Assembly (NCBI GenBank): GCA_946886475.1 | Contig: CAMPIQ010000163.1 | Location: forward strand, 1-8,017 | Direction: 5' to 3' | From: an uncultured Chitinophagales bacterium | GTDB lineage: Bacteria > Bacteroidota > Bacteroidia > Chitinophagales > Chitinophagaceae | Length of the DNA stretch: 8,017 nucleotides | In this document: in pieces, positions 1 to 6,138 of the stretch | How positions within the stretch are numbered: the first letter of the stretch is position 1 | Layout of the letters: each line of letters starts with the position of its first letter | Made by a program: the position numbers and the translations under genes | The notes under the pieces: model-generated | Databases searched by the model: none | Told to the model about the DNA's origin: nothing | The model's input: the letters and a program-made list of their open reading frames with translations, nothing else

Positions 1-143
1 CCTCCGAGGTTGCATACCGGAACCTCCGAGGTTATATACCAGAACCTCCGAGGTTGCATACCGGAACCTCCGAGGTTATATACCAGAACCTCCGAGGTTA
101 TATACCAGAACCTCCGAGGTTGCATACCAGAACCTCCGAGGTT
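1..143. repeat. Tandem array of a 13-bp palindrome at 22-bp period
   Basis: Six complete copies of AACCTCCGAGGTT start at 21, 43, 65, 87, 109 and 131. A seventh copy, missing its first two bases, occupies 1-11, so the array continues beyond the window. Each copy has perfect 6-bp arms (AACCTC/GAGGTT) around a single central C. The 9-bp spacers are near-identical and come in three versions: GCATACCGG, ATATACCAG and GCATACCAG. The period is exactly 22 bp, about two helical turns, so all copies face the same side of the DNA. A 22-bp period is not a multiple of three and the block is not coding. All copies have the central C on the plus strand. The following 101 bases (144-244) show no gene or structure I can support. 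The role is unknown: a protein-binding array, or a lineage-specific repeat family, are the main options. Confidence 0.95.
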
Positions 144-244
144 CATGAATCTATCCTGCTGACTTAATATCGGAATACGAAACCTGCATAAAGCTTGAGT
201 TGTAGTTAACAGGCATGTTGACATTTTTAAATAAGTAATGAATG

Positions 245-300
245 AACCTCCGAGGTTCCCACCACAACCTCGGAGATTACCTGAGACAACCTCCGAGGTT
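245..300. repeat. Second cluster of the same 13-bp palindrome (three copies)
   Basis: Perfect copies of AACCTCCGAGGTT lie at 245-257 and 288-300. Between them, 266-278 reads AACCTCGGAGATT, which is the same element in the opposite orientation (central G) with one arm base changed. Start-to-start distances are 21 and 22 bp, so the spacing of the first array is kept. The spacers here (CCCACCAC and ACCTGAGAC) do not resemble those of the first array. The 13-mer and its phasing therefore appear to be the conserved parts, not the spacer. The last copy ends one base before the A-run that forms the U-tract of the nrdJ terminator. Confidence 0.9.
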
Positions 301-301
301 T

Positions 302-333
302 AAAAAAATAGCCCGGGCAAAACCCAGGCTATT
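302..333 (-). terminator. Rho-independent terminator of nrdJ
   Basis: Read on the minus strand, AATAGCCTGGG, the loop TTTTG and CCCGGGCTATT form an 11-bp stem. The single non-Watson-Crick position is a U-G wobble in this transcript. It would be a C-A mismatch in the plus-strand transcript, which supports the minus-strand assignment. The 3' arm runs directly into seven T residues (plus-strand A-run 302-308). The hairpin begins about 28 bp after the nrdJ stop codon and is the natural end of that transcript. Confidence 0.9.
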
Positions 334-361
334 CTCTATTTACAAAATCGCAACGGAATCT

Positions 362-3300
362 CTAACTACAACCCATGCTGTTTCCACAATTCAAACACTT
401 ATAACAGGTTCCACTCCTGATTGTGATATGTCCGCAGGTATTACAGGCAGGTGCATCGCTTTGCATACTCTTCGCTGCCACACTCACTGCATCCATTCCG
501 GCATTGCTTGCTTTTTGCGCCTTGCTCATTACAGGCTGGGAAGAAGCAACAACACGAACGTTGGATAATTCCGGTTGTTTTATCTCTCCGGCTTTAACAG
601 CAGGATCAACAGGTATGTCCCAGGCTTCTTCACCCGTATTCATCACTTCAGGTTTATCAAGCACGTGAACGAGGTCAGTTCTGTTTAAGTATTCATAACC
701 CAATGAGCGGAAAATGAAATCAACTATTGATGTGGTTGACTTTATGTTCGGATGCTCAACAAATCCGGCTGGTTCAAACCTGGTGAATACAAACTTCTCA
801 ACAAATTCTTCCAGCGGAACACCATACTGCAAACCAATAGAGATGGATATAGCAAAACAGTTGAGCATACTTCTCATAGTTGCACCTTCTTTTGCCATGT
901 CTATAAAGATCTCTCCTGCCGTTCCATCTGCATATTCACCTGTACGCAAGAAAATGGTCTGTCCATTGATCTTAGCCTTCTGGGTAAAGCCTCTTCTTTT
1001 GGCCGGCAATGCACGTCTTTCAACAATGCTTGCCAGTTTCCGCTTTAATTTAGTATCGGGTGAAGCCTGAACACGTTTAGTAACCTCATCCAGCAATTCT
1101 TCTATGGTCAGTTTACCCATATCAACAATGTTAGATTCCAGGCTCTCTTCCAGTTCCTTTTCACCTATGCCTTCATCCTTCTTCTTTTTGTCTGATTTAT
1201 TGCTTAGCGGCTGCGACATTTTTGATCCGTCACGGTAAAGCGCACACGCTTTTAATCCTAACTGCCAGCTCAGTAAATATGAATCTGCAATTTCTTCTAC
1301 CTGTGCTTCGTGGGGCAGATTGATAGTTTTTGAAATAGCACCGGATATGAATGGTTGCACTGCGGCCATCATCCTGATATGTCCATGCGCATGAATATAG
1401 CGCTCACCTTTCTTTCCACATTTGTTAGCACAATCAAAAACGGGGAGGTGTTCATCTTTCAGAAACGGTGCGCCTTCAACTGTCATGGTTCCGCATACAT
1501 AGTCGTTAGCGGCTTCAATTTGATCATCTGTAAATCCAAGGGCTTCAAGCAAACTCCATTCAAAATTGAAATAATCCTCTGGCTTGAATCCTAATCTCTG
1601 TAAACATTCTTCACCAAGATTATAAACATTAAAAACAAAGCCGATCTCAAATGCAGATGAAACGGCTATATCCAGTTTTTTAATTTCATCTGCTATAAAT
1701 CCTTTTTCGGAAAGTGTTTGATGATTGATGTGTGGTGCGCCCGCGAAGCTCCCTGAACCAACAGCATATTTAATGATGCCATCAACTTCTTTTTCATCAT
1801 ACCCAAGATTCTTCAATGCCACAGGTACTGACTGGTTGATGATCTTGAAATAACCACCACCGGAAAGTTTTTTAAATTTCACCAGCGCAAAGTCCGGCTC
1901 TACTCCTGTTGTATCACAATCCATCACAAGACCGATCGTACCTGTTGGTGCGATCACAGTGGCCTGTGCATTCCTGTAACCAAACTTTTCACCCAACTCA
2001 ACTGCATCATCCCATGCCTTACACGCTGCCGTCAATAAATAATCGGGACAATACTGTGCTTTTAAACCCTGGGGCTTTACACTTAATTTTTCATAGCTGT
2101 CTGCATCATATGCAGCCAGGCGGTGATTTCTCATCACCCTTAGCATATGTTCCTTATTTTCCTCGTAACGCGGGAAGGCACCCATCACCTCAGCCATCTC
2201 TGCTGAGGTTTTATATGCAATACCGGTCATGATAGCTGAAATGGCGCCTGCGATGGCTCTTGCTTTCTCACTATCATATGGAATGCCGCTAACCATCAGT
2301 AAAGTTCCCAGGTTGGCAAATCCTAATCCCAATGTTCTGTATTCATAACTCAGTTGCGCTACATCCTTTGATGGAAATTGCGCCATCAATACAGATATCT
2401 CCAATACGGTTGTCCATAACCGGCAGGTGTATTCAAAGCCTTCAACATCCAGCGTGCCATTTTCAAAATCATAAAACTTCATCAGGTTGGCTGAAGCCAG
2501 GTTACATGCTGTATTATCGAGGAACATGTACTCACTGCATGGATTTGAAGCGCGGATCTCACCACCTTCAGGACATGTATGCCATTCATTGATGGTAGTA
2601 TTGTATTGAGTACCCGGGTCGGCACAACGCCAGGCTGCATAAGCTATCTGATTCCACAATTCTCTTGAAGGCACTTTTTTCATGATCCTTCCGTCGCTGC
2701 GTGCGGTCAGTTCCCAGTCTTCATTGTTTTCCAGTTTTTCGAAAAATGAATTAGGTATGCGTACAGAATTGTTTGAGTTTTGTCCCGAAACAGTTCTGTA
2801 AGCCTCGCCTTCATAGTCGCTGGCATAACCCGCGGCAATCAGCGCAGCTACTTTCTTTTCTTCCTCAACCTTCCAGTTAACAAATTGTACGATCTCGGGG
2901 TGGTCAAGGTCAAGACAAACCATTTTGGCCGCCCTTCTTGTGGTACCCCCGCTTTTTATGGCTCCGGCGGCCCTGTCTCCTATTTTCAAAAAAGACATCA
3001 ACCCGCTCGATGTACCTCCCCCACTTAATTTCTCACCTTCACCACGCAGGTTTGAGAAATTGGTACCAACACCTGAACCATATTTAAAGATCCTGGCTTC
3101 ACGAACCCAGAGGTCCATGATACCTCCATCATTTACCAGGTCATCATCCACACTTAAAATGAAACAGGCATGCGGCTGGGGTCTTTCATAAGCCGATGTT
3201 GATTTTTTCAATACTCCATCCACCTGGTCCACATAATAATGACCCTGTGGCTTTCCCTTGATGCCATAACTTTCATGCAAACCCGTATTGAACCATTGTG

Positions 3301-3709
3301 GTGAGTTAGGCACACAGGCCTGGTTCAAAATTGAATACACCAGTTCTTCATAAAAGATCTGTGCATCATCAAAACTTGCAAAATATCCATAGCGCTCACC
3401 CCAAACTCTCCAGCAATTGGCCATACGATGTGCCACCTGTTTTACAGATGTCTCTCTGCCTGATGATCCATCAGGTTGCGGCACACCTGCTTTTCTAAAA
3501 TATTTCTGGGCAAGAATGTCAGTGGCAATTTGTGACCATTGTTTGGGCACTTCCACATTATTCATTTCAAACACTACTTCTCCACTCGGGTTGCGGATTA
3601 CAGATGTACGATAATCGTACTCAAACTGATCGAAGACATTTACGTCCTCTCTGGTGTACTTGCGATGGAACGAAAGTCCCTTTGTGGTAGTTCTGCTTTC
3701 ACTTGCCAT
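362..3709 (-). CDS. nrdJ: Class II (adenosylcobalamin-dependent) ribonucleoside-diphosphate reductase
   Basis: This 1115-residue cytoplasmic enzyme reduces ribonucleotides to deoxyribonucleotides using a radical generated from adenosylcobalamin, without needing oxygen or a separate radical subunit. It matches the long NrdJ form. The radical-site motif NPCSE is at 389-393: N389, C391 (thiyl radical) and E393. The redox partner cysteines are C182 (HACFIL) and C402 (ACNLAS). C402 lies 11 residues after C391, as in Thermotoga NrdJ. The glycine-rich substrate loop spans about 211-236, and the phosphate-binding PTGTIG is at 588-593. A charged linker (about 835-860, Lys/Glu-rich) joins the barrel to a C-terminal domain that ends in six cysteines (C1089, C1092, C1102, C1105, C1108, C1114). 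These resemble a zinc-ribbon/redox tail that re-reduces the active site. I see no N-terminal ATP-cone motif. The start fits the family N-terminus. The gene stands alone, with its own terminator and a 346-bp upstream gap. No truncation or frameshift is seen. Confidence 0.97.
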   Translation of the reverse strand: MASESRTTTKGLSFHRKYTREDVNVFDQFEYDYRTSVIRNPSGEVVFEMNNVEVPKQWSQIATDILAQKYFRKAGVPQPDGSSGRETSVKQVAHRMANCWRVWGERYGYFASFDDAQIFYEELVYSILNQACVPNSPQWFNTGLHESYGIKGKPQGHYYVDQVDGVLKKSTSAYERPQPHACFILSVDDDLVNDGGIMDLWVREARIFKYGSGVGTNFSNLRGEGEKLSGGGTSSGLMSFLKIGDRAAGAIKSGGTTRRAAKMVCLDLDHPEIVQFVNWKVEEEKKVAALIAAGYASDYEGEAYRTVSGQNSNNSVRIPNSFFEKLENNEDWELTARSDGRIMKKVPSRELWNQIAYAAWRCADPGTQYNTTINEWHTCPEGGEIRASNPCSEYMFLDNTACNLASANLMKFYDFENGTLDVEGFEYTCRLWTTVLEISVLMAQFPSKDVAQLSYEYRTLGLGFANLGTLLMVSGIPYDSEKARAIAGAISAIMTGIAYKTSAEMAEVMGAFPRYEENKEHMLRVMRNHRLAAYDADSYEKLSVKPQGLKAQYCPDYLLTAACKAWDDAVELGEKFGYRNAQATVIAPTGTIGLVMDCDTTGVEPDFALVKFKKLSGGGYFKIINQSVPVALKNLGYDEKEVDGIIKYAVGSGSFAGAPHINHQTLSEKGFIADEIKKLDIAVSSAFEIGFVFNVYNLGEECLQRLGFKPEDYFNFEWSLLEALGFTDDQIEAANDYVCGTMTVEGAPFLKDEHLPVFDCANKCGKKGERYIHAHGHIRMMAAVQPFISGAISKTINLPHEAQVEEIADSYLLSWQLGLKACALYRDGSKMSQPLSNKSDKKKKDEGIGEKELEESLESNIVDMGKLTIEELLDEVTKRVQASPDTKLKRKLASIVERRALPAKRRGFTQKAKINGQTIFLRTGEYADGTAGEIFIDMAKEGATMRSMLNCFAISISIGLQYGVPLEEFVEKFVFTRFEPAGFVEHPNIKSTTSIVDFIFRSLGYEYLNRTDLVHVLDKPEVMNTGEEAWDIPVDPAVKAGEIKQPELSNVRVVASSQPVMSKAQKASNAGMDAVSVAAKSMQSDAPACNTCGHITIRSGTCYKCLNCGNSMGCS

Positions 3710-3799
3710 AATACTGCTTTTTAATGGGTTGGTGGTATTTTTTTAGTTCGGAGGTAGGCGACGAAAATATCTTTGTCGTGGCATAAAATGAAGTGCTAG

Positions 3800-3819
3800 T
3801 TACGCACAGGTGTGGATAA
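3800..3819. promoter_or_regulatory. Facing DnaA-box pair upstream of nrdJ
   Basis: On the minus strand 3819-3811 reads TTATCCACA, an exact match to the classical DnaA box TTATNCACA. On the plus strand 3800-3808 reads TTACGCACA, one mismatch from the same consensus. The two face each other across GG, giving an imperfect 20-bp dyad, about 91-110 bp before the nrdJ start codon. DnaA is known to regulate the nrdAB operon in Escherichia coli through boxes in its promoter, so the context is suggestive. A single exact box can occur by chance in 8 kb (roughly 6% expected at equal base frequencies). Binding and regulation are inference. The dyad could instead be the operator of another dimeric regulator. 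Confidence 0.45.
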
Positions 3820-3882
3820 AACAGAAGGCAAAAAATGATAGTTCAGGCCTGTATTGTAATGTATAAGAATGGGTGTAAAAAA

Positions 3883-3908
3883 GATTTTTTTTGGGCGATT
3901 TTTTTTGG
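3883..3908. repeat. Direct repeat GATTTTTTTTGG, two copies 14 bp apart
   Basis: Two identical 12-mers (G-A-T8-G-G) occupy 3883-3894 and 3897-3908, separated by GC. A run of six A residues (3877-3882) comes immediately before them. The homopolymers could bend DNA or be slippage-prone. They have no hairpin in front on either strand that would make them a normal terminator. They lie about 175-200 bp before the nrdJ start codon. Confidence 0.7.
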
Positions 3909-3963
3909 ATGGAAAGAGAAAAAGTTCTATTATATTGTTTGGTTGCTGAAGAAATTAAAGTAA

Positions 3964-4047
3964 ACAGGTTGATGGTATGCATGCATGTATTACAAATTGC
4001 GAATAATGAATGAGGAACATTATCAAACTGCCAACAAATCAACCTGT
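3964..4047 (-). repeat. Long-range 10-bp inverted repeat downstream of the PKD/T9SS gene
   Basis: ACAGGTTGAT (3964-3973) and ATCAACCTGT (4038-4047) are perfect complements 64 bases apart. The pair begins 9 bp after the stop codon of the minus-strand gene that ends at 4056. In that transcript it could form a stem closing a large loop, followed by a T-rich stretch. It could act as a weak 3'-end structure, but the loop is far larger than in a normal intrinsic terminator, so termination is uncertain. Confidence 0.35.
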
Positions 4048-4055
4048 AACACCAC

Positions 4056-6029
4056 TCACCGGATCAGTGCCACCGTACCTTTCTTCACAAACTTTTCCTT
4101 TGTATTCGGATTAACATATTCCACCATCCAAACATATACAGCAGCAGGCAATCCAAGATCACCCCGTTTGCCATTCCATCCCTTGTTCACGTCACCGGAC
4201 TGATAAATAACCTGTCCCCAGCGGCTGAAGATCTTTAATTTGTAATCGACAGCATAACATTCAAACTTAGGTTTGAAAATATCATTCAGTCCGTCATTGT
4301 TTGGTGTGAAGGCTGTAGGAACGAAAACTTCGCAGGGACATTCCTTATAAACAAATCTGAATTCTTTTTTATCAAAAGAGCAATCATTATAAATGGCAAT
4401 GCTGAGCATTCCTGCGGTATCAAGGATACGCTCTGGAAAAATTAAAAAATTATCCCAGGAATAAGCTGTTGCCCCCGGAACGGTTACATCCAATTCCAGT
4501 TTTTGACCCACACAGGCAAAAGTGTCTCTGATGAAATCCGGAACTTTTATGGAAACATCAGGCTGAATCACCACTTCTTTTATGGCTGTATCAATAATAC
4601 ATCTTGAATAAATGATCGCCCTTGCCGAGTACGAGCCTGGTGCGGGATAAAAATGTTGAGGAGCCAGCTGGGTTGAAAAATTATCAGCGCCGGATAAAGG
4701 ATCACCAAAATCCCATTTTACAGAATCTACCCGGTTGAATAATAGTGCAAATTCAACAGGTTTGTCGGCACAGGTTCTTTTTTGTATCTGTATCCCGTTT
4801 TCACGCAAAGAAAAACTTCCCGACCTCACGTAATTATAGGTAACCCACATGGCCTGCACCCTGGTCTTGATCAAATTCATTCTGTAGCGGCAGTCAGTAC
4901 CTTTTTTATTTGGATCTTCTATAACACTTATTGAAAGGTCAAGGTTAGGCCGGCCACCGGTAAACCGCATGCTCACATAAATTTTACCATCGGGACCCAG
5001 CTGCATGGTTCTTTGCAGTCTGATGCAGGTGCGCACACAGGATACCCTGTCGCCAAATCCGTTCACTTTATAAATGGATTGCTCAATTTCTGAAACGGCA
5101 CCTGCTTCCAGATCGTACTGGTAAATGCTATGGATATCACCTCCGAAAACACCAGGGTCAATTTCCTCCGTGTACCAGCTTCCAAAATAAATTTTATTTC
5201 CATCAGGTGAGAGCTCAACATCTTCAAGTTTTTCCCCTGCAGGAACCTGGAATTTTTGCGGATTGGAAAATTTACCTGTAAGGTTATCAAAATCCAACAC
5301 CACAAATTTATTTTCCCGCACCAATGGAATAACCAGTCTTTCTCCGTTAGCAGAGAATTTGATATTGGTGCCACCCAGGATCTCACTATCGGGAACAAGG
5401 TTGTTATCAAGTATAGAAATTATGGGTGATGGGCTGATGCCTGCCTGTGTAATTAAAAAGGTTTTCAGTGCTCCGGGCGTATGCGTGGTGAGCCATACGT
5501 CTTTTTGATTGCAATGGGCGGTACCAGCCAGCAAAAGTGATGCGTCTGAAGTAAGCGTGGTGTAAAATGTTTGCGCACCTGTTGGCCTTGGATAAACAAC
5601 TTCTTCAAGATCACCGGAATTGTACATTTTCGTTGTGAACCCAATCAGTTTATTGGCATTGAATCCCGAACCAATTCCAAAAATGTAATACATGGAATCA
5701 TTCCCCGGCTGGGAAACGATCAATGGCATTACAGTATCTAATCCATACCAGGGCCACCAGTTGTTATGTTTAGGCATTTCAAACCCGTCGCGGTTCCAGA
5801 CTTTATGTCCGTCGGTATAAAATTTCAGGTTCCCGTTATGATCACTGATGGCAGACGAATACCAGGCAACATTTTCAGGCTCCAGTTTTGATTTTTGATA
5901 GGTAACCGGATCTGTATTAAAATTTAATCCGGATTGAAACCCAAAGGTCCAGACATTATTTTTTTTCTGGCCAAATGAAGATAAGGTCAGCAATAAAACA
6001 AATATGGCAGTGCCAATGATGGATTTCAT
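4056..6029 (-). CDS. Secreted beta-propeller/PKD protein with type IX secretion (CHU_C-type) sorting domain
   Basis: I call 657 residues from the ATG at 6029, which opens a clean signal peptide (MKSIIGTAIFVLLLTLSSFG, cleavage near FGQ). An in-frame ATG at 6071 would add 14 residues before the signal peptide and is less likely. Numbering from 6029: residues about 25-400 are rich in beta strands with WD40-like propeller signatures (SANGERLVIP near 226, LSPDGNKIYF near 273, LGPDGKIYVS near 344). A PKD domain follows (WDFGD at about 439-443, PGSYSARA near 464). Then comes a beta-rich Ig-like stretch, and a final gliding-motility-associated C-terminal domain (from about 567: CEVFVPTAFTPNNDGLNDIF, ending GTVALIR). 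In Bacteroidota this last domain directs export by the type IX system (type B) to the cell surface or medium. The ligand or substrate is unknown; no catalytic motif is visible. It appears to be transcribed alone. Confidence 0.9.
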   Translation of the reverse strand: MKSIIGTAIFVLLLTLSSFGQKKNNVWTFGFQSGLNFNTDPVTYQKSKLEPENVAWYSSAISDHNGNLKFYTDGHKVWNRDGFEMPKHNNWWPWYGLDTVMPLIVSQPGNDSMYYIFGIGSGFNANKLIGFTTKMYNSGDLEEVVYPRPTGAQTFYTTLTSDASLLLAGTAHCNQKDVWLTTHTPGALKTFLITQAGISPSPIISILDNNLVPDSEILGGTNIKFSANGERLVIPLVRENKFVVLDFDNLTGKFSNPQKFQVPAGEKLEDVELSPDGNKIYFGSWYTEEIDPGVFGGDIHSIYQYDLEAGAVSEIEQSIYKVNGFGDRVSCVRTCIRLQRTMQLGPDGKIYVSMRFTGGRPNLDLSISVIEDPNKKGTDCRYRMNLIKTRVQAMWVTYNYVRSGSFSLRENGIQIQKRTCADKPVEFALLFNRVDSVKWDFGDPLSGADNFSTQLAPQHFYPAPGSYSARAIIYSRCIIDTAIKEVVIQPDVSIKVPDFIRDTFACVGQKLELDVTVPGATAYSWDNFLIFPERILDTAGMLSIAIYNDCSFDKKEFRFVYKECPCEVFVPTAFTPNNDGLNDIFKPKFECYAVDYKLKIFSRWGQVIYQSGDVNKGWNGKRGDLGLPAAVYVWMVEYVNPNTKEKFVKKGTVALIR

Positions 6030-6035
6030 AATAAG

Positions 6036-6050
6036 CCCGGAACTTCCGGG
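6036..6050. promoter_or_regulatory. 15-bp palindrome CCCGGAACTTCCGGG before the PKD/T9SS gene start
   Basis: Perfect 7-bp arms (CCCGGAA/TTCCGGG) surround a single C. It lies six bases upstream of the preferred ATG at 6029. If the TATAAT at 6060-6055 is used, it overlaps the expected transcription start. It could be an operator for a dimeric regulator or, in RNA, a GC-rich hairpin (CCCGG stem, 5-base loop) next to the start codon. No regulator can be named. Confidence 0.4.
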
Positions 6051-6111
6051 TACGATTATACGGTAAAACATTAAAAATATCCAATCTGTTTGAAAGGGAT
6101 GCCTGCCATTG

Positions 6112-6124
6112 GCAAAAGTTTTGC
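6112..6124. promoter_or_regulatory. 13-bp palindrome GCAAAAGTTTTGC before pcrB
   Basis: Perfect 6-bp arms GCAAAA/TTTTGC flank a central G, 14 bp before the preferred pcrB start at 6139. Its position next to the start is typical of a repressor operator, and its presence is a mild argument against the in-frame ATG at 6109, which would place it in the coding region. AT-rich short palindromes also arise by chance. Confidence 0.3.
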
Positions 6125-6138
6125 ATTTTTGTAAATCA

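Larger units (their letters stand above)
3710..4055. other. Intergenic region upstream of nrdJ, downstream of the PKD/T9SS gene
   Basis: These 346 bp contain no credible gene; the open frames inside are short and lack any family resemblance. The region must carry the nrdJ promoter on the minus strand. A possible Bacteroidota-type -7 element, TATTTTCG (minus strand, 3769 to 3762), is one mismatch from TAnnTTTG and lies about 53 bp before the start codon. It lacks a well-spaced TTTG at -33, so I do not call it separately. Also present are a DnaA-box pair, a T8 direct repeat, a 10-bp palindrome ATGCATGCAT (3977-3986) and a long-range inverted repeat near the end of the upstream gene. I see neither a cobalamin riboswitch core nor paired NrdR boxes. 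Confidence 0.6.
6030..6138. promoter_or_regulatory. Divergent promoter region between the PKD/T9SS gene and pcrB
   Basis: These 109 bp must drive two divergent genes. For the minus-strand gene, TATAAT (6060 to 6055) has TTGGAT 18 bp upstream (6084 to 6079) and lies 25 bp before the preferred start codon. A Bacteroidota-type near match TATTTTTA is also present (6079 to 6072). For pcrB, CATTTTTG (6124-6131) is one base from TAnnTTTG but sits immediately before the start, with TTTG at 6089-6092 rather far upstream. None of these is decisive. Confidence 0.35.

Noticed and set aside
1..143. CRISPR array
   Set aside because: The repeats are only 13 bp and the 9-bp spacers are near-identical to each other, so there are no unique spacers, and no cas gene is present in the window.
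242..568. Plus-strand open frame of about 108 codons over the repeat cluster and the nrdJ 3' end
   Set aside because: It runs through the palindromic repeats, the terminator and the antisense of nrdJ, with no recognisable protein features.
2187..2209. Hairpin with 8-bp arms (ACCTCAGC/GCTGAGGT)
   Set aside because: It lies in a conserved coding part of nrdJ and its codons (around residues 501-508, TSAEMAEV) explain the sequence; one such hairpin is expected by chance in a 3.3-kb gene.
3744..3757. Diverged copy of the AACCTCCGAGGTT element near the nrdJ start
   Set aside because: Only the CGGAGGT portion matches and the other arm is missing, so the palindrome is not present.
3925..3945. NrdR box
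   Set aside because: The stretch CTATTATATTG resembles the AT core of an NrdR box but is out of register with the consensus, and no second box lies at the required spacing.
3800..4042. Minus-strand open frame of 80 codons in the gap before nrdJ
   Set aside because: Composition follows the homopolymer runs of the intergenic DNA, there is no family resemblance, and it covers the DnaA-box pair.
3710..4055. Cobalamin riboswitch upstream of nrdJ
   Set aside because: I could not find the B12-box core or the surrounding paired elements; the region is dominated by A/T runs.
5063..5410. Minus-strand open frame of 115 codons inside the PKD/T9SS gene
   Set aside because: It is in another frame of a gene with clear domains and signal peptide, and its protein has no recognisable pattern.
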